A stretch of 64,000 nucleotides of DNA from Neomoorella thermoacetica. GTDB lineage: Bacteria > Bacillota > DSM-521 > Neomoorellales > Neomoorellaceae. Positions 15,596 through 22,193 of the stretch are shown here, piece by piece. Below the pieces are notes generated by a model. That model was not told the origin of the DNA and did no database searches. It saw nothing but the letters and a program-made list of their open reading frames with translations. The position numbers and the translations under genes are program-made. How positions within the stretch are numbered: the stretch's first letter is position 1; each line of letters begins with the position of its first letter. The DNA lies in NCBI RefSeq assembly GCF_001875325.1, contig NZ_MDDC01000007.1:62001-126000 (forward strand). Reading direction: 5' to 3'.

Positions 15596-16015
15596 TTAGT
15601 TCTCCTTTTCTTCTACAAAACTAATTTCCGCTCTCACCTGCAACCGTTTGCCGTGGGCGGAAGCGAATTTCTGAGCGATGCTCAATGCCCGGCCTAACTT
15701 TTCGACGGCCCCGCCGGACGCCGTCGCGTCCGCCGCCTGGTGCCCGCTTAAGAGGGCTTTGACCACGGAACCCGCCGCCTTGCCGGGGTCCGTGGCGGTG
15801 CTTACGCGGGCGTGGAAAACGCCGCCATCCGGGCACGGCGGCTCCCGGTCCGCCGGCCCGCCGCCGGGGCGAGCGGGCGGCCGGGACGGTTTGTAAGCGT
15901 TTCCCGGGGAAAAGTGCTTACCCCTGTCCGGGCGCACGGGCGGCCGGACACTAGGAGAGCCGAGGGGCCTGTAGCCGTCGGGTTTGGAATTGCCGGGAAG
16001 GTTGTAACGAATCAT
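15596..16015 (-). CDS. Hypothetical protein, proline/arginine-rich N-terminus
   Basis: 139 residues. The first 75 are rich in Pro, Arg and Gly and probably disordered. The C-terminal 65 (GSVVKALLSGHQAADATASG, then AVEKLGRALSIAQKFASAHG) form likely amphipathic helices. The start follows AGGAGACAACTAC. It lies between the beta clamp and dCMP deaminase genes with 2 nt to the latter. An accessory role in replication is possible but unproven. Confidence 0.55.
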   Translation of the reverse strand: MIRYNLPGNSKPDGYRPLGSPSVRPPVRPDRGKHFSPGNAYKPSRPPARPGGGPADREPPCPDGGVFHARVSTATDPGKAAGSVVKALLSGHQAADATASGGAVEKLGRALSIAQKFASAHGKRLQVRAEISFVEEKEN

Positions 16016-16045
16016 GTAGTTGTCTCCTTTTCTTTGGATTTAAAT

Positions 16046-17194
16046 TTAAGCCGTGATAGGGGCGACGGCGTGCGTGTACGTGCAGTCATTCGCGGCGTCC
16101 CTCACTACGATCAGACCCCGCCCGGCGGGCAGGTTGAGGAAGACTTCGCCGTCCAGGGGCCGCACCGCGTCAAGAAGGAAAAGGGCGTTGGCGGCGACGG
16201 CGGCTTCCACGCCCGGACCTCCGCCGGAAATCGGGATCTCTTCACGGAAAACGGAGGGGTCTTTCAAAGCCGTCACCGTAAGGACGCTGGACATGATCTC
16301 CAGTTTGACCGGGACGTATTTCTTCCCGACCGTGCCGAAGCTTTCGTTCTGGTCTTCCAACAGCAGCCTCGCCCGCTCCAGCACATTTTTCAGCGTTTCC
16401 GCGTCGACCTTCACCGGCTCCGGGAGGTCCCGCGGCAGCACCAGGCGGTAGTTCGGAAACGCCCCGGCGCCCATGCGGGCGAAAAAGCCGTTCCCGCCGT
16501 CCGCCCGTGCCACGACGAAATTCCCGCTGAACCGCAGCTCTGCCTTGCCGGACAAAACGTCCAGCAATGCTTTGGTCGATACGACGGGCAAAAGCACGTC
16601 GTTCGCGGGGGCTTCGCCGTCCGCGTGCCCGACCCAGGGCGCCTCGGCCACGGCCAGCCGCTGCCGGTCCGTGGCTACGAGCCGCAAAACCTCTTTTTCC
16701 GCGTCCTTTTCTAAAAGGACGCACGCGAAAGCGCCCTGGAGAGGGTCTACGGCGGCGGCCGGGCTGACGGACCGGACCGCCCAGGCGAGGGTGTCGGCGG
16801 CGAACGCGAACGCCTCGCTGCGGCCCGCGTCCGGGAACGCCGGGAAAATTTCCGGTTCGGCGAGCAAATCGAAAGCGTAGCGGCGTTTTTCCTGTACCAG
16901 CGTCAGCCTATTCGCGGCGGCGTCGGCCGTCAATTCGACCTCGCCGTCCGGCAGGCTGGCGACCAGCCCCTTAAAAGTTTTGTGGAGCGGCAGCGCTTGG
17001 CCAGGGCTCGACACTTCGGCCGGGACGAAGACCTCGACCCCTACGTCCAAGTCCGTGGCGTAGACCCGGAGCTTCCCTTCCCCGGCCTCTAAGAGGACGC
17101 CGGCAAGGGCCGGGACGACGTTTTTCCGGGACACCGCCGCGTCAACTTTCTTCAAGGCGGCGGCCAGGTCAGATTGGCTGCATTTGCATTGCAT
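16046..17194 (-). CDS. dnaN: DNA polymerase III beta clamp homologue carried by the element
   Basis: 382 residues, the normal length of DnaN. The three-domain clamp pattern is visible: KKVDAAVSRKNVVPALAGVL near the N-terminus, LRLVATDRQRLAVAEAPW in the middle, and FPNYRLVLP with a final YTHAVAPITA like the usual MPxR end. The clamp holds polymerase on DNA. It is probably a second copy beside a chromosomal dnaN next to dnaA, which the window does not show. The start follows GGAGGTATCAAATTCC. Carrying its own clamp suggests that the element replicates autonomously at some stage. Confidence 0.9.
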   Translation of the reverse strand: MQCKCSQSDLAAALKKVDAAVSRKNVVPALAGVLLEAGEGKLRVYATDLDVGVEVFVPAEVSSPGQALPLHKTFKGLVASLPDGEVELTADAAANRLTLVQEKRRYAFDLLAEPEIFPAFPDAGRSEAFAFAADTLAWAVRSVSPAAAVDPLQGAFACVLLEKDAEKEVLRLVATDRQRLAVAEAPWVGHADGEAPANDVLLPVVSTKALLDVLSGKAELRFSGNFVVARADGGNGFFARMGAGAFPNYRLVLPRDLPEPVKVDAETLKNVLERARLLLEDQNESFGTVGKKYVPVKLEIMSSVLTVTALKDPSVFREEIPISGGGPGVEAAVAANALFLLDAVRPLDGEVFLNLPAGRGLIVVRDAANDCTYTHAVAPITA

Positions 17195-17233
17195 GGAATT
17201 TGATACCTCCGATTTAAAATTTTTTAGTTGATT

Positions 17234-17263
17234 TAAAAAACCTGGGAGGCTTTTTCCCAGTTT
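17234..17263 (-). terminator. Rho-independent terminator after the RecU-like gene
   Basis: On the minus strand AAACTGGGA...TCCCAGGTT is followed by TTTTAAAT, immediately after the stop. Confidence 0.7.
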
Positions 17264-17803
17264 CTATTGGTGAGAATTGAGAAAACGTTGCGGCTCCGAT
17301 ATTAAGGGGCGCAAATACTCGGGAAATGACGTTTCGACGAAACAAGAATCGTCGAGGCTTACCGACGCCGCCCCTCCCCGGCGGTAGGCACCCATCTTTT
17401 CCTCCAATGCGGCGAAAGGCAAGACGAAAAACCTGCCGTATTCCCAGAAAGCGATCAATACGAATGCCGCCGCCCCCGTCCGGGCGCAATCGGCGAGGTA
17501 TCGGTATTGGTGCTCTTCCAACCGGGACAGCGGCCACCGCCGCCCTTTCGACACTTCTTTGGCCTCGAACGCCACGGGCAAAGCACGCCCGCCCGGCACG
17601 AGCACGTGGCCGATGAAATCCACGGCCGCCTTTTTCTCTATTTTGGCTGACACGATGCGGCCCCGGCCGTCCCGTACCGGTAGCCAAGCAGCTGGGACGC
17701 GGTGGATGACGGCCTTGCCAGCCCGGCGGTAACGTTCGTTGCTAAACTCGATCAAGTCTTCCAAGGCACGGCCGCGGTTGGCCGCTGTAGTCCGGCTTTT
17801 CAT
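17264..17803 (-). CDS. RecU-like Holliday junction resolvase
   Basis: 179 residues from the ATG at 17803. The features are those of RecU: an N-terminal NRGRALEDLIEFSNERYRR, then IEKKAAVDFIGHV (catalytic Asp), VAFEAKEVSKGRRWPLSRLE (Glu-x-Lys followed by the basic stretch) and HQYRYLADCARTGAAAFVLI. RecU resolves four-way junctions in recombination. Its ATG overlaps the TGA of a 42-residue upstream membrane peptide (CCATGA), so I prefer this start over the open frame that extends 72 codons upstream. A terminator follows. Confidence 0.8.
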   Translation of the reverse strand: MKSRTTAANRGRALEDLIEFSNERYRRAGKAVIHRVPAAWLPVRDGRGRIVSAKIEKKAAVDFIGHVLVPGGRALPVAFEAKEVSKGRRWPLSRLEEHQYRYLADCARTGAAAFVLIAFWEYGRFFVLPFAALEEKMGAYRRGGAASVSLDDSCFVETSFPEYLRPLISEPQRFLNSHQ

Positions 17804-17928
17804 GGCAGCCAATAGCCTAAACAAAGGCCGAATACAAATGAAACTAACAACGCTACAGCAAGAACCCTCTTTAGATTTTCCAGCCATTCCCGACAGCGGT
17901 CGGCATTGCCCATTCGCGTATTTACCAT
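17800..17928 (-). CDS. 42-residue membrane peptide coupled to the RecU-like gene
   Basis: A short open frame, MVNTRMGNADRCREWLENLK followed by the hydrophobic RVLAVALLVSFVFGLCLGYW and LP. It has one of the best ribosome sites in the region (GGGGGAGGTTAAAA) and its stop overlaps the RecU-like start by 4 nt. One N-in membrane span is predicted. Function unknown. Confidence 0.6.
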   Translation of the reverse strand: MVNTRMGNADRCREWLENLKRVLAVALLVSFVFGLCLGYWLP

Positions 17929-17930
17929 TT

Positions 17931-18731
17931 TTAACCTCCCCCAGCGTCAAACTGCAAAAACCCCTGACGGCACCTCTCCACGGCGGTACGGCAATACTTT
18001 TCATCTTGTTCAATCCCAATACATTTCCGCCCCAGCCTCTTCGCCGCCAGCGCCGTCGTGCCGGAGCCGAGAAAAGGGTCGAGGATTAAATCGCCAGGAC
18101 GGCTCCAGTAAGCCACCAGCGTCTCCGCCAGCCGCAGCGGCTTCTGGGTGGGGTGCAGCCTTTTGCCGTCGGCGTTGGTGGGCAGGACGAGGTAGTCCGA
18201 GTGTTGCCCAAGCCGCCAATTAAACGTCAAAAGGCCGCCGGGCTTCTGCCACATGCCGCAGGCTTCCCAGGCGTTCATGAATTTGACCTTGCGCACCTGG
18301 GGAACCGGGTTGGGTTTAATCCACAAAAAATAGCCCTTCTGCTTGTAGCCGAGGCTTTTTTGCAAAAAGGCCGAGAGAAAATTGATTTTGTCCCGATCGA
18401 AAAACGAGCAGAACATCCCGCCGGGCCGGAGCAGTTTGTCCGCCGCCCGGACCCAGGCCAGGGTGAAGCCCCAGAAATCTTCCTCGCCTGCGAAATCGTC
18501 CCAGGGGCCGAAGTGGAGGGAAATGTCGCCGCCGGAAAACTTGGTGCCTTCGCCGCGCTTGATAACGACGTTTCTTGAAATGCCGTAAGGCGGGTCGGTT
18601 ATTATCATGTCCGCCGCTACCCCGTTCTCGGCGAGGAAAGGCATTACTGTCAGGCAGTCGTCGTGGTAAATAGTGATAACACCATCTGTATAAGAAGGCT
18701 TGATAGGACATCCCCCTTTCGCGGCGGCCAC
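17931..18731 (-). CDS. Beta-class N4/N6 DNA methyltransferase
   Basis: About 266 residues. DNA methyltransferase of the DPPY...FxGxG order: catalytic motif IV IITDPPYGISRN, TRD-like middle, then HPTQKPLRLAETLVAYWSRP followed by DLILDPFLGSGTTALAAKRL (SAM-binding). It methylates adenine-N6 or cytosine-N4. No restriction partner is adjacent, so it may be an orphan protective or regulatory enzyme. The start is uncertain: in-frame GTG codons at 18731 or 18758 lie at or inside the terminator hairpin, and after the likely SD (AAAGGGGGA) only an ATC is available. It ends 2 nt before the 42-residue peptide gene. Confidence 0.85.
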   Translation of the reverse strand: MAAAKGGCPIKPSYTDGVITIYHDDCLTVMPFLAENGVAADMIITDPPYGISRNVVIKRGEGTKFSGGDISLHFGPWDDFAGEEDFWGFTLAWVRAADKLLRPGGMFCSFFDRDKINFLSAFLQKSLGYKQKGYFLWIKPNPVPQVRKVKFMNAWEACGMWQKPGGLLTFNWRLGQHSDYLVLPTNADGKRLHPTQKPLRLAETLVAYWSRPGDLILDPFLGSGTTALAAKRLGRKCIGIEQDEKYCRTAVERCRQGFLQFDAGGG

Positions 18732-18766
18732 AAAAAATGGGGCCCCGCGCTTCCGCACGGGACCCC
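18732..18766 (-). terminator. Rho-independent terminator between the DUF1640-like and methyltransferase genes
   Basis: A 12-pair minus-strand stem (arms 18739-18750 and 18755-18766, two G.U pairs) is followed by ATTTTTTG. Confidence 0.8.
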
Positions 18767-18785
18767 GCTCTTTGTTTTAAGGAAT

Positions 18786-19094
18786 TCAATGGGCCATTGC
18801 TTTAAATAATCCATATACGACAGCCGCCTGTCCAACCCAAAAAATGAACATCCACTTGATTATATCGGCTCTGGTATACGCTATCTCTTTTTGCAACCTC
18901 ATTTCTGTTCCAGATATCTCTTTTTGGAGTTTCGCTTCGGTTTCTGCGATACGCCTCTCCAGTCTTTCTGTTCCAATTTCCTCTGCATTCTCTCTGGCAT
19001 TTTTAGACGATGCGTTAATTAAATCAACTAGTTCTTTAGCTCCATCGTCGCCCAGTTTTTCCCGCAAAACTTCAGGAAACAGCACCAATCCCAT
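18786..19094 (-). CDS. DUF1640-like coiled-coil protein with C-terminal membrane span
   Basis: 102 residues. The N-terminal VLFPEVLREKLGDDGAKELV, a central coiled coil (ERLERRIAETEAKLQKEISG) and one C-terminal membrane helix (IIKWMFIFWVGQAAVVYGLF) match the short DUF1640/CCDC90-like proteins common in thermophilic Firmicutes, often found beside restriction or transposase-like genes. The function of bacterial members is unknown. I prefer the ATG at 19094; a GTG at 19103 would overlap the upstream gene. A terminator follows. Confidence 0.65.
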   Translation of the reverse strand: MGLVLFPEVLREKLGDDGAKELVDLINASSKNARENAEEIGTERLERRIAETEAKLQKEISGTEMRLQKEIAYTRADIIKWMFIFWVGQAAVVYGLFKAMAH

Positions 19095-19099
19095 GCCGT

Positions 19100-19297
19100 T
19101 CACCGCCCTCTACCTCCATCATACAAATTGAGGGCATGCAAATCAACAAAAACGTACCTATCCAAAAAGGGTTGTCCTTCTTGCCGGCGGCATGTCCAAT
19201 CGTAGAACATCCGCAGGCTGGCGTTCTGGGCTAAGAGATTAAAGTATCTCAAAGAAGTATCTTCTATATCGCAGTTCTGAAAAATTAAGCCTAACAT
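19100..19297 (-). CDS. Small hypothetical protein behind an SD-hairpin-AUG leader
   Basis: 65 residues, MLGLIFQNCDIEDTSLRYFN and a C-terminal half DRYVFVDLHALNLYDG. The ATG at 19297 follows the leader hairpin (19307-19329). Starting further upstream would translate through the hairpin, which I consider wrong. It ends 5 nt before the ATG of the DUF1640-like gene. Function unknown. Confidence 0.5.
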   Translation of the reverse strand: MLGLIFQNCDIEDTSLRYFNLLAQNASLRMFYDWTCRRQEGQPFLDRYVFVDLHALNLYDGGRGR

Positions 19298-19306
19298 TGG
19301 TAGTAA

Positions 19307-19341
19307 GGGCGGGCCATCCCAGCCCGCCCCATTCCCTCCTT
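19307..19341 (-). promoter_or_regulatory. SD-hairpin-AUG leader module, copy a
   Basis: Minus strand: AAGGAGGG, 4 nt, stem GGGCGGGC / GCCCGCCC (arms 19322-19329 and 19307-19314), 9 nt, then ATG at 19297. With the hairpin folded, the SD and start come within normal distance. Upstream, AGCCCGC could pair with the hairpin arm GCGGGCT. Confidence 0.6.
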
Positions 19342-19380
19342 GATTTATATAAGAATGGTTTGCGGGCTGATGACCCTTCA

Positions 19381-19420
19381 AAATAATAAGGACGGTCTCC
19401 TTAACAAAAACCGTCCTTAA
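19381..19420 (-). terminator. Terminator after the Rpn-like gene
   Basis: On the minus strand AAGGACGGT...ACCGTCCTT is followed by ATTATTTT. The hairpin is near symmetric and could act in both directions. Confidence 0.7.
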
Positions 19421-19455
19421 ATCACAAGACTTTTTTGTACTATCCGCGGAAAATG

Positions 19456-20424
19456 CTATTGCGGCAACACGCGGGCTATGGCTTTCTCAGCTTCTTCTGG
19501 AGTTACAATATCAAGCAAGCTATCGAAAAGCCTGTCAAGAGTTTCGACGTCCCTCACCTGCCGTATCTTATTTTCATAAGCGGTTCCGAACCTCTTTTCC
19601 AGGTATCGAATAATAGTATCTTGCTTTGCTTCTACCATACCTTCTGCTTTACCTTCCGCTTTTGCGCCCGCCACCATGGAGATCTCGTCCCGGATAGCTT
19701 TTTCCCGCAATTCATACAGGCGGCGCTCCAGCTCGCTCTTCCTAAAAACTTCTTCGACGGTCAGGGCTTTCTTAATCGCCGGGTTTTTCTCGGCGATCAT
19801 CTTTAACCCCTCCCCTTCCAGGTTATTCAAATACAATAGCCACGCTTCCAACGGGTCATCCGGGTTCCATTCGCGTTTTCGCACCTTGTTCAGTTCCAGG
19901 AAATGAATTTCCAAGTGGTCGTTCATCGGTTCTCCGGTCTCGATGTCCCGAATGCGAAAAACGTGGTGATACCGCTCGTCGGCAAACCAGTCGAACCCCA
20001 GGATGTTGACGGTAATCGTTCTGCGTAGTTCCGAAAACTGTTGGCCGGATTTCAGTTGGCCACCGTACAGCCTTGCCCAGTAAAACAGCGTCCGCTTGTC
20101 GATATCGAACCTGTTGGCAATCTGTATTTCAACGTTGATCAGCGACTCGTCGGCCGCCTTCACCAGCACGTCCAGCCTGGCGGCCCTGTCGAGAAGGTAG
20201 TCCGGGTCGATTTCCCTGTCTAATAGTTCCAGATCGGTTAATTCTCTGCCTGGTGGCAGCCTGAATACCGCATTGAGGAACCCCAGCAGGGCCTCTTTCC
20301 CCTCTTCGGAACCAAAAATACGCTTAAAAACATAGTCGTTGGTCCGGTTGATCCCGTCCACTCGCCTAGCACCCTTTTTCTTAGTATTATACTGGGATTT
20401 GAAAGCCGTTTCAAGATTTTCCAT
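19456..20424 (-). CDS. Rpn/PD-(D/E)XK nuclease family transposase-like protein
   Basis: 322 residues from the ATG at 20424. NDYVFKRIFGSEEGKEALLG at the N-terminus and then ARLDVLVKAADESLINVEIQ (Asp...Glu-x-Gln) are the signature of the Rpn (RpnA/YhgA-like, PF12784) nucleases, which promote recombination by cutting DNA. Later parts include LTVEEVFRKSELERRLYELR and a helical tail with KAEGKAEGMVEAKQDTIIRY, typical of the family. Such genes are scattered in many copies in Firmicutes genomes. The start after the leader hairpin is preferred; the upstream ATG would add MGRAERRPAPGI, encoded by the hairpin. A terminator follows. Confidence 0.85.
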   Translation of the reverse strand: MENLETAFKSQYNTKKKGARRVDGINRTNDYVFKRIFGSEEGKEALLGFLNAVFRLPPGRELTDLELLDREIDPDYLLDRAARLDVLVKAADESLINVEIQIANRFDIDKRTLFYWARLYGGQLKSGQQFSELRRTITVNILGFDWFADERYHHVFRIRDIETGEPMNDHLEIHFLELNKVRKREWNPDDPLEAWLLYLNNLEGEGLKMIAEKNPAIKKALTVEEVFRKSELERRLYELREKAIRDEISMVAGAKAEGKAEGMVEAKQDTIIRYLEKRFGTAYENKIRQVRDVETLDRLFDSLLDIVTPEEAEKAIARVLPQ

Positions 20425-20431
20425 AATTCCC

Positions 20432-20469
20432 GGGGCGGGCCGCCGTTCGGCCCGCCCCATTCCTCCTTT
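20432..20469 (-). promoter_or_regulatory. SD-hairpin-AUG leader module, copy b
   Basis: Minus strand: AAAGGAGGA, ATG (1 nt after the SD core, too close to serve), stem GGGGCGGGCC / GGCCCGCCCC with a 7-nt loop (20432-20458), 7 nt, then ATG of the Rpn gene at 20424. Upstream, GGACCCG could pair with CGGG-CC. Confidence 0.65.
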
Positions 20470-20520
20470 CGGAAAATATGGTCGGGTCCGTGCAGCGGCA
20501 ACCGCCCTAATGCTGTTAAA

Positions 20521-20934
20521 TCATGCGCTTACTTGCCCACGATTAAGCCGGATTAAACGTACTTTAGTCTTTGTCGGGACGTCCGTCGTTTCGATAATTT
20601 TAAGCCAATCCCCCGATCTCTTCCATTTCGTCGCCATAATGATCCCTGTTTTCATCCGGATCGTAAGCGGCTGCTTAATGTTTCCCAGGAATTCCGGGAA
20701 AGCCATAGCCATTTTAGCTACCTCCGGCGGGACCCAGCAACCGACCTGGCCGGACGGAAGCGGCACTTCGGCCCGCCACCAACCGTCAGGAGTCACCGGA
20801 CGATACAAGAAGACCTCGGCGTCGTCGGGCGGGTAATGAAATGGATAAAAAAGATAACCGTCGCCGAATTCTTCGCCACAAATTTTAATAGCTACCTCAG
20901 TCAACGCCACCATGTCTTTGACTTTTAAACTCAT
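20521..20934 (-). CDS. Hypothetical protein of the small-gene array
   Basis: 137 residues, MSLKVKDMVALTEVAIKICG then GDGYLFYPFHYPPDDAEVFL, mixed alpha/beta with several aromatic residues. No family recognised. It starts at the ATG 8 nt behind the leader hairpin. It is one of at least seven unrelated small genes sharing this leader. Confidence 0.6.
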   Translation of the reverse strand: MSLKVKDMVALTEVAIKICGEEFGDGYLFYPFHYPPDDAEVFLYRPVTPDGWWRAEVPLPSGQVGCWVPPEVAKMAMAFPEFLGNIKQPLTIRMKTGIIMATKWKRSGDWLKIIETTDVPTKTKVRLIRLNRGQVSA

Positions 20935-20942
20935 CGTATTGC

Positions 20943-20978
20943 GGGGCGGGCCATCCCGGCCCGCCCCATTCCTCCTTT
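20943..20978 (-). promoter_or_regulatory. SD-hairpin-AUG leader module, copy c
   Basis: Minus strand: AAAGGAGG, then stem GGGGCGGGCC-GGGAT-GGCCCGCCCC (20943-20967), 8 nt, ATG at 20934. Upstream of the SD, GGCCCGCATCATT repeats the 3' arm and could pair instead with GCGGGCC, placing the SD in a loop. Confidence 0.65.
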
Positions 20979-21011
20979 CAAGTAGAAATGATGCGGGCCA
21001 ACGGCCGCTTA

Positions 21012-21356
21012 TCAACAATTCCCTTTAAGCACTTCTGACCAATAGCCGGGCCCCATGTCTACCCCGACGTCAAACGGTCCCGGAACAAACACGGCCTCTT
21101 TCACCGCAACATGATCCGGGCAATAAGGGTTCGACACGGAAAGCAACCCGTTTGATTTCCAGAAAACCTTCGCTCCCGCCGGCAAAAGGCGTTCGTACCA
21201 GCCAAGCGAAGAATACAGCTCCCGTTTCTTCCCCGCGACGAAAGCCGCTTTGTCGGCCACGACCGACAATTCATAGAGGCTAAAGTCTTCCCTGCCGCGG
21301 TTCTGTTGCATGTATTGATCAATCGCCTTTTTTGCAACCTTTTCGTATCTAGTCAT
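21012..21356 (-). CDS. Hypothetical protein of the small-gene array
   Basis: 114 residues. The N-terminus MTRYEKVAKKAIDQYMQQNR is helical; the C-terminal part (YCPDHVAVKEAVFVPGPFDV then MGPGYWSEVLKGN) is beta-rich. It could be a small element-encoded regulator, but I recognise no family. The start is the ATG behind the leader hairpin; the upstream ATG would add MGRAERRPAPSK, the same hairpin-encoded peptide as in the unrelated Rpn gene. Confidence 0.6.
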   Translation of the reverse strand: MTRYEKVAKKAIDQYMQQNRGREDFSLYELSVVADKAAFVAGKKRELYSSLGWYERLLPAGAKVFWKSNGLLSVSNPYCPDHVAVKEAVFVPGPFDVGVDMGPGYWSEVLKGNC

Positions 21357-21363
21357 TTTCGAC

Positions 21364-21400
21364 GGAGCGGGCCGCCGTTCGGCCCGCCCCATTCCTCCTT
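21364..21400 (-). promoter_or_regulatory. SD-hairpin-AUG leader module, copy d
   Basis: Minus strand: AAGGAGGA, stem GGGGCGGGCC / GGCCCGCTCC (21364-21390, one mismatch), 7 nt, ATG at 21356. Upstream element GGCCCGCATCATT is identical to that of copy c. Confidence 0.65.
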
Positions 21401-21446
21401 TCGTAAGAATGATGCGGGCCGATCAGCCCTATTTAGACTTATAACC

Positions 21447-21653
21447 TTATTCCGCCCTTATCCGCCGGGCGCATTCCGGGCAGAGGAAACCGACCAAATT
21501 CCCTCGGCTGTCGAAGTCACCGTGGACCTCGACGTGCCCGCAGCAGTCCTCCTCCGCCCATTCCCGTGCCGGGCGAAGGCAATTCTCGCAATAGCCGTTG
21601 GTTAAAAACTCTTTTACGTCCAAGTCATTTTGCAGATATACAGTTTCTCCCAT
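21447..21653 (-). CDS. Small zinc-ribbon-like protein
   Basis: 68 residues with two CxxC knuckles, GYCENCLRPAREW and VGFLCPECARRIR, plus a central DCCGHVEVHGDFD. This suggests a single bound zinc. Such proteins often bind nucleic acid or other proteins. It lies in the small-gene array with a leader module. Function unknown. Confidence 0.65.
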   Translation of the reverse strand: MGETVYLQNDLDVKEFLTNGYCENCLRPAREWAEEDCCGHVEVHGDFDSRGNLVGFLCPECARRIRAE

Positions 21654-21659
21654 CTATTC

Positions 21660-21698
21660 TAGGGCAGACCGTCTCCGGCCCGCCCTATTCCCTCCTTT
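21660..21698 (-). promoter_or_regulatory. SD-hairpin-AUG leader module, copy e
   Basis: Minus strand: AAAGGAGGG, stem TAGGGCGGGCC / GGTCTGCCCTA (21660-21687) with two G.U pairs that replace G-C pairs of copies b and c, 6 nt, ATG at 21653. No ATG lies next to the SD here. Confidence 0.65.
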
Positions 21699-21700
21699 TT

Positions 21701-21760
21701 TCAACCCCCTACGGGGGAAAGTCAGTTTTTTTTGTATTCCTTTCAACCCCCTACGGGGAA
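21701..21760. repeat. Two short direct repeats with internal hairpin
   Basis: TTTCAACCCCCTACGGGG occurs twice on the plus strand about 41 nt apart (near 21699 and 21740), each able to form CCCC-TA-CGGGG-type hairpins. A run of T follows the first on the plus strand. Two copies are too few for a CRISPR array; they may be terminator-like or a small repeat family. Confidence 0.45.
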
Positions 21761-21771
21761 AATCAACGAAA

Positions 21772-22083
21772 TTAACCTGCATAGAACTCGGCCATATCTT
21801 GCAAGGTTGCCCGGTAAGTTTCGTCGTTATCACAGACGACAACGTCGACGTCGCCTTCCACGTAAGTTACTACGGTCCGTTCCGCGTCGTTTTTCCACAC
21901 ACGGCGGTAAGGGCCGTCGTCCCACTCTTCGACCTCTTCAAACCCCGGGGGCAGGTTGCAATTGTAGAGCGGGCCGAAGAAACCTGTCGTGCCGCGGTAA
22001 ATGCGGTGGCCGGGCCGCTCTTCAACCTGAAAACAATACCCCCGGAGAAACTCCTGAAGATTTCTAGGTTTGACCTGGTTCAT
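21772..22083 (-). CDS. Hypothetical protein of the small-gene array
   Basis: 103 residues, acidic, beta-rich: MNQVKPRNLQEFLRGYCFQV then WDDGPYRRVWKNDAERTVVT and VEGDVDVVVCDNDETYRATL. Its start codon is 41 nt from the only good SD, with a hairpin in between, and no other start is possible nearby; this makes it the clearest case for the leader module. Function unknown. Confidence 0.6.
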   Translation of the reverse strand: MNQVKPRNLQEFLRGYCFQVEERPGHRIYRGTTGFFGPLYNCNLPPGFEEVEEWDDGPYRRVWKNDAERTVVTYVEGDVDVVVCDNDETYRATLQDMAEFYAG

Positions 22084-22090
22084 TTCTTAA

Positions 22091-22132
22091 CGCGGCAGAC
22101 CCCCGGTAGCCCGCCGCGCCAACACCTCCTTT
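22091..22132 (-). promoter_or_regulatory. SD-hairpin-AUG leader module, copy f
   Basis: Minus strand: AAAGGAGGT (a full SD), 5 nt, stem CGCGGCGGGC / GTCTGCCGCG with an 8-nt loop (22091-22118, two G.U pairs), 7 nt, ATG at 22083. There is no ATG, GTG or TTG at a normal distance from the SD. Confidence 0.7.
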
Positions 22133-22193
22133 AAAGCAAGGTATTGGTTTGGGTGGGCCGTGTCCGGGCGGCCTTGCGCTTGCCTCGACACTT

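Noticed and set aside
16046-17194. The chromosomal dnaN next to the replication origin
   Set aside because: No dnaA, recF or gyrase genes and no DnaA boxes nearby; neighbours are mobile-element genes.
21697-21765. CRISPR array
   Set aside because: Only two short repeats, no second spacer and no cas genes in the window.
21654-21842. Open frame with FPRRGLK repeated
   Set aside because: The repeat comes from two short DNA repeats; the frame overlaps a better-supported gene.
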